DNA of 64,000 bases, taken from IMG/VR virus record IMGVR_UViG_3300039210_000318, positions 1-64,000 of that record; one strand, given 5' to 3'. The position numbers were made by a program, and so were the translations under genes. Below the pieces are notes generated by a model. The model saw only the letters and a list, made by a program, of their open reading frames with translations, did no database searches and was not told where the DNA came from. The DNA comes from a virus. This document shows, piece after piece, positions 33,367-41,245 of this stretch (position 1 is the stretch's first letter; every line of letters starts with the position of its first letter).

Positions 33367-34068
33367 ATGGCGGGGTATATCGTGAAGCCTTATTACGAGA
33401 ACGACGACATCGGGGTACGACTGTTCCTCGGAGATGCGCGCAGCGTCCTGGCCGACCTGGCGCCGGTAGACGCCATCATCACCGACCCCCCCTGGCCCGG
33501 CGCCAAACCGACCGCCGAGTGGACGGACGATCCCGCCGGCCTCTTTACCGAGACCGCCGTCCACTTCCCCCGCCTCGTCGGCCCGGGTGGCCGGCTGATC
33601 GTGCAGCTTGGCAGCGGTACCGACCCCCGCATGCTCAACGGCATCCCGCCGAGCTTGCCCTTCGTGCGCGTCTGCTGGCTACGCTTCTCCGTGCCGCGCT
33701 ACCGGGGCACCCTCCTGGACGGCGCCGACGTCGCCTACGTCTACGGTGGCATGTGGCTCGGCGCGCCGGGGAAGCGCGTCATGCCGGGGGAGGCCAACGC
33801 CACCAGCAGCGATGCTGGCCGGCGGCGCCGCTACCTGATCCCCCACCCCTGCCCGCGCCGACTGGAGCACCTGGAATGGTTGGTGTACCACTTCACCAAG
33901 CCGGGCATGACGGTGCTCGATCCCTTCGCCGGCAGCGGGACCACCCTTGACGCCTGCCGCCGTCTCGGCCGGCCTTGCATCGGCGTGGATACCAGCGCCC
34001 CCTACCTCGACAGCATCATCGAGCGCATCGAGCGTCAACCGCTCCTGCCCCTGGATATGACGGGCTAG
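33367..34068 (+). CDS. N4/N6 DNA methyltransferase
   Basis: 233 residues. Motif IV AIITDPPWPG (near residue 37-46) and motif I TVLDPFAGSGTTLDACRRLGRPCIGVDTS (near residue 187-215) occur in the beta-class order. No target recognition insert of size is seen, so the target site is unknown. The start ATG lies in a GGGGTATGGCGGGG stretch with no clear ribosome site, possibly because the endonuclease insertion changed the 5' end. Its TAG begins the TAGTACC element of the next promoter. Confidence 0.9.
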   Translation: MAGYIVKPYYENDDIGVRLFLGDARSVLADLAPVDAIITDPPWPGAKPTAEWTDDPAGLFTETAVHFPRLVGPGGRLIVQLGSGTDPRMLNGIPPSLPFVRVCWLRFSVPRYRGTLLDGADVAYVYGGMWLGAPGKRVMPGEANATSSDAGRRRRYLIPHPCPRRLEHLEWLVYHFTKPGMTVLDPFAGSGTTLDACRRLGRPCIGVDTSAPYLDSIIERIERQPLLPLDMTG

Positions 34069-34084
34069 TACCAACGGCATGGGC

Positions 34085-34114
34085 CTGACATATACCGTTA
34101 CGCTACGGTATAGT
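34085..34114 (+). promoter_or_regulatory. operator-promoter before the ART-like gene
   Basis: CTGACA (34085-34090), palindrome ATACCG-TTACGCTA-CGGTAT (34092-34111), -10 TATAGT (34109-34114). One of the closest to the sigma-70 consensus. Confidence 0.8.
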
Positions 34115-34150
34115 ATGGCAGCGGCGCTGGACGCCGCGACGAGGAGGAAG

Positions 34151-34552
34151 ATGGAACTCACCGGGTATCACGGCCTGACGCAGAGCATATATCTTTGCGG
34201 ACCCTGGCGCGGGCGGGCCATGTACGTGTCCTTTGACCGCTCCCTGGCGCTGGCGGTCGCCAAGTACGGCGGCGTCTACGCCGTGCGCTACGAGGCATCC
34301 TGTCCGCTCGTCCTCGACACCCCGGCTCTGTTCCGGCACACCTGGGAGGCTTCCGGCGCGCCGTTCCCGCGCGTTTTCAGCACGCAGCGCCGACGCCTTG
34401 AAGACTACTGCCGCAAGCGGGGGTCAGACGCCATCGTCCTGCCCGCCTCGGCCTTCGGGGGGGAATATGGGTACGCCTGGGTGGCCGGGCTCTTCGGAGA
34501 GCCGCAAGCCATCCTGCTCGCACCGGAGCGGGCGGTGCTCACCCCATGCTGA
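34151..34552 (+). CDS. possible ADP-ribosyltransferase-fold protein
   Basis: 133 residues. GYHGLTQSIYL near the start, then MYVSFDRSLALAVAKYGGVYAVRYEASCPLVLDTPALF and a C-terminal GSDAIVLPASAFGGEYGYAWVAGLF resemble the Y-H-G-T / S-x-x-x-x-A-x-x-Y-G / late Glu layout of small ART-type proteins. The first motif is YHGL rather than YHGT and no definite catalytic Glu can be assigned, so the call is tentative. It overlaps the C5 methyltransferase by 7 nt. Could modify host proteins or a nucleic acid. Confidence 0.5.
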   Translation: MELTGYHGLTQSIYLCGPWRGRAMYVSFDRSLALAVAKYGGVYAVRYEASCPLVLDTPALFRHTWEASGAPFPRVFSTQRRRLEDYCRKRGSDAIVLPASAFGGEYGYAWVAGLFGEPQAILLAPERAVLTPC

Positions 34553-35949
34553 CCTTTGCCGACCTCTGCTGCGGCGGGGGTGGCGCGACCATGGGGGCCA
34601 TGGCCGCGGGCCTCACCCCCATCTGGGCGATTGAACACGACCCGGCGATAGCCGAGGTGTACCGGTCCAACCTGGGCGACCATATCATCGTCGGGGACGT
34701 GGCAACCCAGGACATTGCCGCCCTGGAGCCTCCGGACGTGCTCTGGGGCAGCTTCCCCTGTCAGGCGCACAGCATCGCCCGCTCGAAGCACATGGCCGAG
34801 CGCACGGACGGCGACCTGTCCCTCTGCATCCTCGACTACGCCCGCCTCCTCACCCCCTCCGTGATTGTCCTCGAAAACGTGCCGCCCTGGATGCGCGCAC
34901 CGGTCTATGGCGAGATCGTGGCGGGCCTCTCGGCGCTGGGCTACTTCGTGGACGGACGGCTGGTAGACGCCAGCCACCACGGCGTGCCGCAGTCGCGCCG
35001 GCGCGCCATCCTGCGGGCCACGCGCGGTACCCTGCTGCCGGCGCTGCCCCCCCGGCTACCCGCCCTGGGCTGGTACGACGCCGTAGCCGACCTGCTGCCT
35101 GACCTGCCGGAGACCAGCTTTGCGCCGTGGCAGTTGCAACGGCTGGTCGCCTCCGGCCGCTCCTTCGTGCTCGACGGCGGCTACAGCAGCGCCGACCGGG
35201 GCACCGACGAGGACGGCCTCCCCCTACCGCGCGGGGCTACCCGGCGCGAGCAAGAAGAGCCGCTTTTCACGGTAACGGCGACCCTCACCAAACGGCCCAT
35301 GCGGGCCTTCCTGGTTGAGCAATCCCAGGTTGGACGCGCAGCCACGGTGCGCGAGGTAGCAGAGCCATCCGCGACCATCCAGGCATGGCATGGCCGACGC
35401 CCCGGCAACGCCCCCCGCGCCTATCTCGTGCATAACCAGATCAGCGAGGGAGCCAACGCCCCGGTGGTGCGCGAGGACGACGAACTCGCCCCGGCGGTGA
35501 CGATGCAGAGCGGCGGCCGGGTGCGGGCCATGCTCATGCAGATGAAACATACGAGGAACGAGTGGGGGGACGGTACCCGCGACGAAGCCGACCCGGCCTT
35601 CTCGGTGCTCACGGACGGCAAGCCGTCCCACCAGCCCAAGGCGTTCCTGACGCACCCGACGGCCATGAACCCCCGCTTCACGATCCGGGAGGAAGGGGAG
35701 GCGTCTCATACCCTGACCTGCACGACCAACCCCACGCGGGCCTGGATCGGCCAGGGTAGGGTAGTGGCCCTCTCCCCGCGCTGCCTCGCCCGCTTCCAAA
35801 CGTTCCCGGACAGCTATATGCTGCCCAAGGGCAACGGCCTTGCCGGTCGCATAATCGGCAACGCCGTGCCGGTACGCCTCGCGCAACGCATCCTCGTCGG
35901 CCTGGTCGCCGACTTGGTACAAGGGCCAGAGAAGGAGCACACCGCATGA
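34546..35949 (+). CDS. C5 cytosine DNA methyltransferase
   Basis: 467 residues. Motif I FADLCCGGGGATMG (residue 3-16), motif IV GSFPCQAHS with the catalytic Cys (near 68), motif VI VIVLENVP (near 107), motif VIII QSRRRAIL (near 150), and motif IX/X RFQTFPDSY and GNAVPVRLAQRIL at the C-terminus. The region between (about 175-410) would be the target recognition domain and is longer than usual. Protects phage DNA or marks it for regulation. Confidence 0.92.
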   Translation: MLTFADLCCGGGGATMGAMAAGLTPIWAIEHDPAIAEVYRSNLGDHIIVGDVATQDIAALEPPDVLWGSFPCQAHSIARSKHMAERTDGDLSLCILDYARLLTPSVIVLENVPPWMRAPVYGEIVAGLSALGYFVDGRLVDASHHGVPQSRRRAILRATRGTLLPALPPRLPALGWYDAVADLLPDLPETSFAPWQLQRLVASGRSFVLDGGYSSADRGTDEDGLPLPRGATRREQEEPLFTVTATLTKRPMRAFLVEQSQVGRAATVREVAEPSATIQAWHGRRPGNAPRAYLVHNQISEGANAPVVREDDELAPAVTMQSGGRVRAMLMQMKHTRNEWGDGTRDEADPAFSVLTDGKPSHQPKAFLTHPTAMNPRFTIREEGEASHTLTCTTNPTRAWIGQGRVVALSPRCLARFQTFPDSYMLPKGNGLAGRIIGNAVPVRLAQRILVGLVADLVQGPEKEHTA

Positions 35950-36282
35950 CCGACTACCCTGAGGGGACCAGGGGGCTGATACCGGGTAGGCAGCCCCTGC
36001 CGACGACACCCCCACCGCCCGCCCCCCCCGGCGCGCGGTCTCCACACCGACCCGGCGTTCCGGGTCAAGACACGGGGCCTGCTCAACGCCGACGACGATG
36101 GCACCTGGATGGCGGTCAACTGCGTGGACGCGGTAGCCATGCTAGACGACGTCGACCACCTCGAACGACTCCTGGCGACGCTCAACCGGACGCAACGGAC
36201 CCACAGCGCCGAGTGCTGGCGCTGGCACCAGCAGTGCGCAGTAGAGGAAATCGAGCGTCTCCTTGCATTGGCGCACCCATGA
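35946..36282 (+). pseudogene. small gene interrupted at a poly-C run
   Basis: The ATG overlaps the methyltransferase stop by 4 nt and reads MTDYPEGTRGLIPGRQPLP to a run of eight C (36022-36029). Beyond it, the natural-looking protein (DPAFRVKTRGLLNADDDGTWMAVNCVDAVAMLDDVDHLERLLATLN, ending at 36282) is in the +1 frame, which has no start codon of its own. Either a sequencing or replication slip in the C run, or a phase-variable or programmed shift. Not in a recognised family. Confidence 0.6.
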
Positions 36283-36479
36283 CCGTATCAGAACGGCGCG
36301 CGCGTACCGCGCTACACGCCTGCTTTATCGCTGATGGCGGACTGGCCGAAGCCCACCGCTGCCTCGCGGCAGAGCCGCAAGACGTACAGGAAATGCGCGC
36401 CGTGGGCGCCCTGCGCGCCAGCCTGGCCGAGACCGTAAACCGCCTCAACGCCGTGTTGCGAGGCGCCCCCCATGGCTAA
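36279..36479 (+). CDS. small helical protein (hypothetical)
   Basis: 66 residues, all helical (ARTALHACFIADGGLAEAHRCLAAEPQDVQEMRAVGALRASLAETVNRLNAVL). Overlaps both neighbours by 4-8 nt. No family recognised. Confidence 0.6.
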   Translation: MTVSERRARTALHACFIADGGLAEAHRCLAAEPQDVQEMRAVGALRASLAETVNRLNAVLRGAPHG

Positions 36480-36924
36480 TACCGTCAAGAATTACTCGAC
36501 CATCATCACGGTCAAGCAGACCATCGGGGAGGTGCTCGACCTCCTGATCGCCCACGGCGCCGACCAGGTGATGCTGCGCCCCGGCAACGCCACAGAACCC
36601 GCTCGGGTGGGCTTCAGCCTCGCCACGGCGCACGGCCCGGTGGGCTACGTCATGGTGGTCGAGGTTGACGCCGTGCTGCGCCGGCTGCAGCAGCAGCGCG
36701 AGAAAAACTCCCGGCTCCCCATCCCCAGCCGGGACCAGGCGGCGCGCGTGGCCTGGCGCACCCTGCAAGATCTTCTCGAAGCCCAATTGGAGATGATCGC
36801 CAACGGGCTGGCGCACGCCGACGAACTATTCCTGCCCTTCCGGCTCGTAGACGCCGCGGGGACCACGGTCTATCAGGCGTGGCAGCAAGGCAACCTGGCG
36901 TTGCCGGAAGGGGGGCACCAGTGA
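36472..36924 (+). CDS. hypothetical protein (150 aa)
   Basis: Alpha/beta start (YSTIITVKQTIGEVLDLLIAHGADQVMLR ... VGYVMVVEVDAVLRRLQQQR) followed by long helices (QAARVAWRTLQDLLEAQLEMIANGLAHADELFLPFRLV). The N-terminal pattern recalls small proteins annotated only as phage conserved hypotheticals. Overlaps neighbours at both ends, part of the methyltransferase operon. Confidence 0.65.
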   Translation: MANTVKNYSTIITVKQTIGEVLDLLIAHGADQVMLRPGNATEPARVGFSLATAHGPVGYVMVVEVDAVLRRLQQQREKNSRLPIPSRDQAARVAWRTLQDLLEAQLEMIANGLAHADELFLPFRLVDAAGTTVYQAWQQGNLALPEGGHQ

Positions 36925-37304
36925 GTACAGCGGACGTAGCGGTAGCAACGGAGGAGGCATGGTGCGTAGAGCTCGAGCGCCACGGCGCCATGGCATGGCG
37001 CAAGGGGGGCGACCAGTCTGCCCGTTTCAACCGGGACATATTCGGCCTGTTCGACGTGCTGGCCCTCACTGCGTTCGACACGATCCTGAGCCAGGTCAAA
37101 GCTACCCGCTCCGTGCCGCGCCCCACGCGCGAGTGGTGGGACGTGTTCCTGTCCATGCCGCACCCGCCCAACCTGCGGTGCTTATGGGTCTGGCTCACGC
37201 CGGAAGGCGTGTGGCAGGTCTGGATGCTGCCGCCGCGCATGACCGAGACGCAGCGCAAGGGCATTATGCTGCCGCAGGTCTGGCCCCCGGTGGGTGGCAA
37301 ATGA
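36921..37304 (+). CDS. possible PD-(D/E)xK nuclease-like protein
   Basis: 127 residues from a GTG with GGAAGGGGGG upstream. ELERHGAMAWRKGGDQSARFNRDIFGLFDVLALTAFDTILSQVKAT has the order helix-Glu, basic turn, Asp on a strand, then Q-V-K on the next strand, the arrangement of Hjc/VRR-type nucleases in which Asp and (E/Q)xK form the site. The end is W-rich. Function as a resolvase or nuclease is inferred. Confidence 0.6.
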   Translation: MSTADVAVATEEAWCVELERHGAMAWRKGGDQSARFNRDIFGLFDVLALTAFDTILSQVKATRSVPRPTREWWDVFLSMPHPPNLRCLWVWLTPEGVWQVWMLPPRMTETQRKGIMLPQVWPPVGGK

Positions 37305-37666
37305 GCCTGCGCGCTGCCGTCCTGGCCGTGCTCCTATGCTGCGCGCTGCCGGCAGAGTCGGCCCGGGCCGACGACTCCTGGCAGCCGGCAGAGCCGACGT
37401 GGGGCAGCGTTACTGCCTACTGCGACCAGGGAGTGACGGCTTCCGGCGCGTGGACGCGCTGGGGCACGGCGGCGGGAGCGGGGTGGCTCCCGCTCGGCTC
37501 TCTGGTATGGGTGCCCGGTTACGGCACCGTGCTCATCACCGACCGGGGGCAGCCAGGCCTGTTTATCGTGGACATAGCAGCCCCCGGCGCCTGCGGCTGG
37601 GCCTGGCAGTGGGGCAGGCAATGGTTGCCGGTGTCCGTAGAAAGGTGGGGATGGGGTTGGCAATGA
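37301..37666 (+). CDS. secreted 3D-domain (RlpA/MltA-like) protein
   Basis: 121 residues. Signal peptide MSLRAAVLAVLLCCALPAESARA, then a 3D domain: VTAYCDQGVTASG, LPLGSLVWVPGYGTVLITDRG and FIVDI, with three conserved Asp expected in the active cleft (D in YCDQ, TDRG and VDI). Such domains cut or bind glycan strands. It lies far from the main lysis cluster, so it may alter the wall of a lysogen or help in DNA entry rather than lysis. Confidence 0.75.
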   Translation: MSLRAAVLAVLLCCALPAESARADDSWQPAEPTWGSVTAYCDQGVTASGAWTRWGTAAGAGWLPLGSLVWVPGYGTVLITDRGQPGLFIVDIAAPGACGWAWQWGRQWLPVSVERWGWGWQ

Positions 37667-38112
37667 CCGAGGAGGAGACTGACTCTTTTGACCTGACCAC
37701 GCTGCATCGCTACCCGGTAGGCGAGGTACCGGTGACGTTCGGCTTCCTCGTCACGAAGCTACAGGCGGCAGCCTACGGCGTGGGCTACATGCACGGACTG
37801 ATGGCGCGCAAGAAGCGCGAGCCGGGAGCAAGCTATGTCTCCGACCGGTTGCGCCGCGAACTATTCGCGGCGCACGAGCGCGACATGGAGCGCGTCGCCA
37901 AGCTGCGGACGGCTTTGGACAGCCTCGACTCCTTCGTGGACTGGCTGCTGCCGCCGCCGGAGGAGCAGGGCGAGGACGTGCGCCGGCAGCGTGACTACCA
38001 GGCCATGCGCACCGCCGCCGCGCTGGCCGAGCCTACGCCGGTACCGCCACCGCCTCCATTGATACCGGCTCCGGGCCATGAGCCAGGACCCCCGTTGGAT
38101 GGGGCATCGTGA
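37663..38112 (+). CDS. hypothetical protein with proline-rich tail
   Basis: 149 residues from the ATG at 37663 (another in-frame ATG is four codons upstream). Helical domain (VPVTFGFLVTKLQAAAYGVGYMHGLMARKKREPG ... DMERVAKLRTALDSLDSFVDWLLPPPEEQ) and a Pro/Gly-rich end. No family recognised. Confidence 0.6.
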   Translation: MTEEETDSFDLTTLHRYPVGEVPVTFGFLVTKLQAAAYGVGYMHGLMARKKREPGASYVSDRLRRELFAAHERDMERVAKLRTALDSLDSFVDWLLPPPEEQGEDVRRQRDYQAMRTAAALAEPTPVPPPPPLIPAPGHEPGPPLDGAS

Positions 38113-38383
38113 AGACGCACGTGCCGACCTCGTTTGGCTCGAAGGAGCCTGTCGCCCGGAAGCGTACCGACGTGCCCTTCACCAGGCCATCAAAGGTGAA
38201 TGGCTCCGGTATGTCGCTGACCTCGATCTTGACTTGCTCGCCGCGCACCTGGACGGCCAGCCTGGCCTCCCTCAATGGCGACAGCGTCGGACCGTGGAGC
38301 GTGACGGCGGCAACATACCGCCTGCCTGCGCACCGGAACGACACATCCGGGTCATCGCTACACCATTCTGCTCCCATGGGCAT
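38033..38383 (-). CDS. antisense-oriented beta protein (hypothetical)
   Basis: 116 residues from MPMGAEWCSDDPDV with GAGAGGGG upstream. The sequence looks like a genuine beta-rich protein (RYVAAVTLHGPTLSPLREARLAVQVRGEQVKIEVSDIPEPFTFDGLVKGTSVRFRATG), better than the plus-strand frame opposite it. It overlaps the 3' end of the gene at 37663 tail to tail by 80 nt. An isolated leftward gene in a rightward block. Confidence 0.45.
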   Translation of the reverse strand: MPMGAEWCSDDPDVSFRCAGRRYVAAVTLHGPTLSPLREARLAVQVRGEQVKIEVSDIPEPFTFDGLVKGTSVRFRATGSFEPNEVGTCVFTMPHPTGVLAHGPEPVSMEAVAVPA

Positions 38384-38449
38384 ACCCCTCTCAACGTGCG
38401 CCGCCGACATGAGGCGGCTAGCAGCGCCAGTATACAGAAAGGCATTGGC

Positions 38450-38821
38450 ATGGCGAAAGCCAGGAAGGTAGGAGGCTGGATCGTGTTGGAGAAGGACTTC
38501 GCGCCACGCGGCGCCTGGATTAACTACCGCAATTGGAAGGGGAGGTTGGCGCGCCGATACATCCAGCCGCACACGCTCATCTTCGGCAAGTCGCGCTGGC
38601 ACAACGAGGAGCAATGGCTGCTGGTCGCCCGCGACCTGGAGGAGCACAAGGTGAAGACCTTCGCTATGTCCGGCATCCTCTGCTGGTCCACGACGCCGGA
38701 AGGGCTGCCGCCCCTGCCGGAGGAGCCCGCGCCGCCCTGGGAGGAAACCCGAGCAGTCGTGATAGAGGAAAACGTTGGCGATCCCTTGGTGCCGCTCGTC
38801 GCCGAAGGGGAGCCGTCGTGA
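38450..38821 (+). CDS. hypothetical protein (123 aa)
   Basis: Starts MAKARKVGGWIVLEKDFAPRGAWINYRNWKGRLARRYIQPHTLIFGKSRWHNEEQWLLVARDLEEHKVKTFAM. CAGAAAGGC lies upstream. Basic N-terminal half, acidic proline-rich end. The strand order hints at an SH3 or OB-like fold. Overlaps the DUF4031 gene by 4 nt. Confidence 0.6.
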   Translation: MAKARKVGGWIVLEKDFAPRGAWINYRNWKGRLARRYIQPHTLIFGKSRWHNEEQWLLVARDLEEHKVKTFAMSGILCWSTTPEGLPPLPEEPAPPWEETRAVVIEENVGDPLVPLVAEGEPS

Positions 38822-39186
38822 CCGTCTACGTCGATCCAATCTTCCTGGCCGTGCCCCGTACCGCCCAGGCCCGGCGCCACGGAGAGGCCTGGTGCCACTT
38901 AACTGCCGATACCCCGGAGGAGTTGCACGCCTTCGCGGCGCGCCTGGGTATGAAGCGACTCTGGGCGCAGCGCGAGGAGCGCGGCTACGGGTTGCATTAC
39001 GACATCATTCCGAGCAAGAGAGCGCTGGCGGTGCGCCTGGGGCGCAGGAGCAGACCGCCCTGGAGGCTGCCGATCGGCTCATGGCCGATGCCCGCGCCTG
39101 GCGCGCGGGGCAGGCCGTCGTGTCACCGGCTGAGCAGGACGGCGTGCTCGCCGGGCAAATGCCCGCGCCAGCGCCGTGCGCAATAG
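38818..39186 (+). CDS. DUF4031 protein, C-terminus frameshifted
   Basis: From the GTG: MTVYVDPIFLAVPRTAQAR, GEAWCHLTADTPEELHAFAARLGMKRLWAQ, YGLHYDIIPSKRALAVRLG, the complete DUF4031 signature. After LG the frame turns into Arg/Pro-rich sequence, while the -1 frame continues sensibly (AQEQTALEAADRLMADARAWRAGQAVV) to a stop at 39227. One extra G in the run at 39039-39042 would restore it, so this is a sequencing error or a real single-base deletion. Function of the family is unknown. Confidence 0.65.
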   Translation: MTVYVDPIFLAVPRTAQARRHGEAWCHLTADTPEELHAFAARLGMKRLWAQREERGYGLHYDIIPSKRALAVRLGRRSRPPWRLPIGSWPMPAPGARGRPSCHRLSRTACSPGKCPRQRRAQ

Positions 39187-39623
39187 AGGCTACAGAATGT
39201 GGACCCCGGCGTGCGCCGCTCTGCTAGGTGGCGCCCGCAGCCCATGCAGCAGACCGACTCGCCGGGGTGCTCCCGGTAATAGCGGCGCCGGTGGGAGATG
39301 CAGCACCAGTCCTGGTAGAGCGCCGAGCAGAGAAACCCCTGCTCGCACAATTGGCAACGCCCGACCTCGGCAATGCGTAGCACCGCTTCGGCCCATGCCT
39401 GGCCGTTCTCGCCGCCCGGCTGCAATTTGGCCGCGGCCAGCGCCGGCCAGGCATGCCGGTGGCCGCAGAGATGGGCCAGGACGCGCGCGTAGCGGCGCAA
39501 GAGCACGTCCGGAGCATCGTCGGTAGGGGGCAAGTAGGGGAGGAGCAGCGCCGGTACCCGCAGCCTGGTGACGTCGACCAGGATTGGCCCGAACTCCCGC
39601 CATGGCGGTAACACCGTAGACAC
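39123..39623 (-). CDS. hypothetical protein with multiple zinc motifs
   Basis: 166 residues from a GTG at 39623 with GGAGGGA upstream. The N-terminal half is hydrophobic-helical (VPALLLPYLPPTDDAPDVLLRRYARVLAHLCGHRHAWPAL). The C-terminal half has CQLCEQGFLC, CCISH, CCMGCG and CSLYC clusters, two zinc fingers resembling those of the small finger protein at 26119. Convergent with the DUF4031 gene. Confidence 0.65.
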   Translation of the reverse strand: MSTVLPPWREFGPILVDVTRLRVPALLLPYLPPTDDAPDVLLRRYARVLAHLCGHRHAWPALAAAKLQPGGENGQAWAEAVLRIAEVGRCQLCEQGFLCSALYQDWCCISHRRRYYREHPGESVCCMGCGRHLAERRTPGSTFCSLYCARRWRGHLPGEHAVLLSR

Positions 39624-39762
39624 TCCCTCCGCTCCGGGCCAGCATAACCCCGCACTCCGCTTTCTTGCTTACTGAAACGGCTAGCCAATATGGACGTAAC
39701 CCGCCCTGCGGTTAGGCTGCTGCTATCGTGACCTTGGCAACAATCTAGAGGGAGGCTTAACA

Positions 39763-40353
39763 ATGCAACTGGTCGCAGCGCCTACGTACTCTCCTCGCAC
39801 GGAGACCCTGAGCGTCGAGCAAAGGGACGAGGTGCGGCGCCAGTTGCGGCGGTACCTCGGCTACCCCTTCACCGCTGGCAAGGAGGAGAGCGAGCCGCTC
39901 TTGCTGCCCCTATTCTGGGACGTGGAACTGACGCTGCCGGCAGCGGCGGTAGCCGACGACGCCAGCCTGGCATACCGGCGCGGTCTGGGACCGAATGGCA
40001 GCCTGGACGAGCAACCGGTGGTGCGGGCCATGCGCCGCGCCGGGGACGAAGCCAGCCTGGTGACGATTTGCCGACCTGCGCACGTCTCGGTGCCCTACCA
40101 CGAGGTGGCGCGCATGCTGGACAGCATGCCGACGCACCTGGCGTCGTCTTTGCGCGCGTCGGTGGTCCGACGCAAGGGCGATACCTGGCTGTCCGTGCGC
40201 TGGCATACCAGCCGCCAACAGATCAACGGCTGGGTACAGGAAGGTCTTGACGTCCTGGCCGACATGGTGTACGGCGACCGCTGGCTCGACCGCTCCCAGG
40301 TGGCTTCGCTGCGCGTGCTGAACGGTGGCCGGCGCGACGAGCGCGCCGCTTGA
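39763..40353 (+). CDS. hypothetical protein (196 aa)
   Basis: ATG preceded by AGAGGGAGGC. N-terminal helix (VEQRDEVRRQLRRYLGYPF), then LLLPLFWDVELTLPAAAV and VSVPYHEVARMLDSMPTHLASSL with a strand LSVRWHTSRQQINGWVQEGLDVLADMV. The region 39624-39762 holds divergent start sites but no operator palindrome. No family recognised. Confidence 0.65.
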   Translation: MQLVAAPTYSPRTETLSVEQRDEVRRQLRRYLGYPFTAGKEESEPLLLPLFWDVELTLPAAAVADDASLAYRRGLGPNGSLDEQPVVRAMRRAGDEASLVTICRPAHVSVPYHEVARMLDSMPTHLASSLRASVVRRKGDTWLSVRWHTSRQQINGWVQEGLDVLADMVYGDRWLDRSQVASLRVLNGGRRDERAA

Positions 40354-40365
40354 CCGCCTTCCTGC

Positions 40366-40394
40366 TGGCGTATATCCTGACGCAACGGTATACT
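40366..40394 (+). promoter_or_regulatory. operator-promoter with degenerate left arm
   Basis: -35 TGGCGT, left arm ATATCC, right arm CGGTAT (40386-40391), -10 TATACT (40389-40394), spacer 17. Confidence 0.65.
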
Positions 40395-40442
40395 ACCAAC
40401 CCCGGTAGCGATGCGGCGAGCGCCGTATCCGGACCCGGAGGC

Positions 40443-40940
40443 ATGGAGGACACCGTTGTGCAGACCCTACGCGACCACGAGCGCCCTGGGGCAGACGACC
40501 TATTGCTCGCCGTGGGCGCAGCCGAGACGGCAGGCCAGGACACCGGCCTGGACGAGTTTGCCCAGAGCGATCTGGGTCACTACCGGATGCTGATCGCCGC
40601 CGACCTCTACAAGCTGCGCGGGCACGCCGAGGAACTCCCCCACTCGCCCCGGCTCGCGGCTATACACAGCGCGCTCGCACCCATCATCGCCCGCTCCCCG
40701 TCCTCGCTGATTATGCAGGGCACGTCGGTGACGCTCATGCCGACCCGGCAGTTCCGGGAGGAGGTTGACCGCGTCCTGGCCTGCTGGGCCGACGCCCTCT
40801 GGCTCACCATCGACTGGCCGGCGCGCGACCGTCTGTCCCACCTCGGGCCGGACCTCATGCGCCTGCACGTCCATCTGGACGACCTGCACCTCATCATCCT
40901 CGGCCCCCGGCCGCTCCCCGAAGGGGCTATGCCAGCCTAG
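40443..40940 (+). CDS. hypothetical protein (165 aa)
   Basis: ATG at 40443 is used; a GTG five codons later is possible. Helical N-terminal two thirds (DDLLLAVGAAETAGQD, RMLIAADLYKLRGHAEEL) and a C-terminal helix-strand unit (PDLMRLHVHLDDLHLIILGPRPL). The stop TAG is part of the TAGTACCTTCGGC element before the next promoter. Confidence 0.6.
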   Translation: MEDTVVQTLRDHERPGADDLLLAVGAAETAGQDTGLDEFAQSDLGHYRMLIAADLYKLRGHAEELPHSPRLAAIHSALAPIIARSPSSLIMQGTSVTLMPTRQFREEVDRVLACWADALWLTIDWPARDRLSHLGPDLMRLHVHLDDLHLIILGPRPLPEGAMPA

Positions 40941-40967
40941 TACCTTCGGCGCCCTGGCCCGCCGTAC

Positions 40968-41019
40968 TGGCGTATACCGTAGCGTAGCGGTATAGTGCTG
41001 GTACGGCGTTTTGGCCGTA
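40968..41019 (+). promoter_or_regulatory. operator-promoter plus leader hairpin
   Basis: -35 TGGCGT, palindrome ATACCG-TAGCGTAG-CGGTAT (40974-40993), -10 TATAGT, then the leader stem TACGGC/GCCGTA (41002-41019). Confidence 0.85.
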
Positions 41020-41037
41020 GGAACAAAGGAGAGAGAC

Positions 41038-41244
41038 ATGGCGCTCAACCCAACCCTGACCCCGGAGGAGCGAGAGGCAGCCGATACCCGCATTGTGGCA
41101 GCCTACGACCGCTATGACGTGGCGTTCCGCGCCGCCAAGAAGCGGGGCGACTATCGCACCGCCAGCGTCAACAAGGTCCTACGCGACGATCTGGCTCCGG
41201 CCATGGAAGCCATCATGCGCCGACGCGCCGGTAAGGGGGCATAG
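41038..41244 (+). CDS. small helical protein (68 aa)
   Basis: MALNPTLTPEEREAADTRIVAAYDRYDVAFRAAKKRGDYRTASVNKVL: three helices. AAAGGAGAG upstream. First gene of a three-gene operon with 41246 and 41641. No family recognised. Confidence 0.65.
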   Translation: MALNPTLTPEEREAADTRIVAAYDRYDVAFRAAKKRGDYRTASVNKVLRDDLAPAMEAIMRRRAGKGA

Positions 41245-41245
41245 G

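Noticed and set aside
32711-33385. Full-length plus-strand frame through the endonuclease region
   Set aside because: Only its first 17 codons resemble a protein (methyltransferase N-terminus); the rest is the antisense of the LAGLIDADG gene.
38109-38471. Plus-strand frame opposite the 38033-38383 gene
   Set aside because: Ser/Thr/Arg-rich sequence without structure; the minus-strand protein has a better ribosome site and regular strand pattern. Confidence is moderate.
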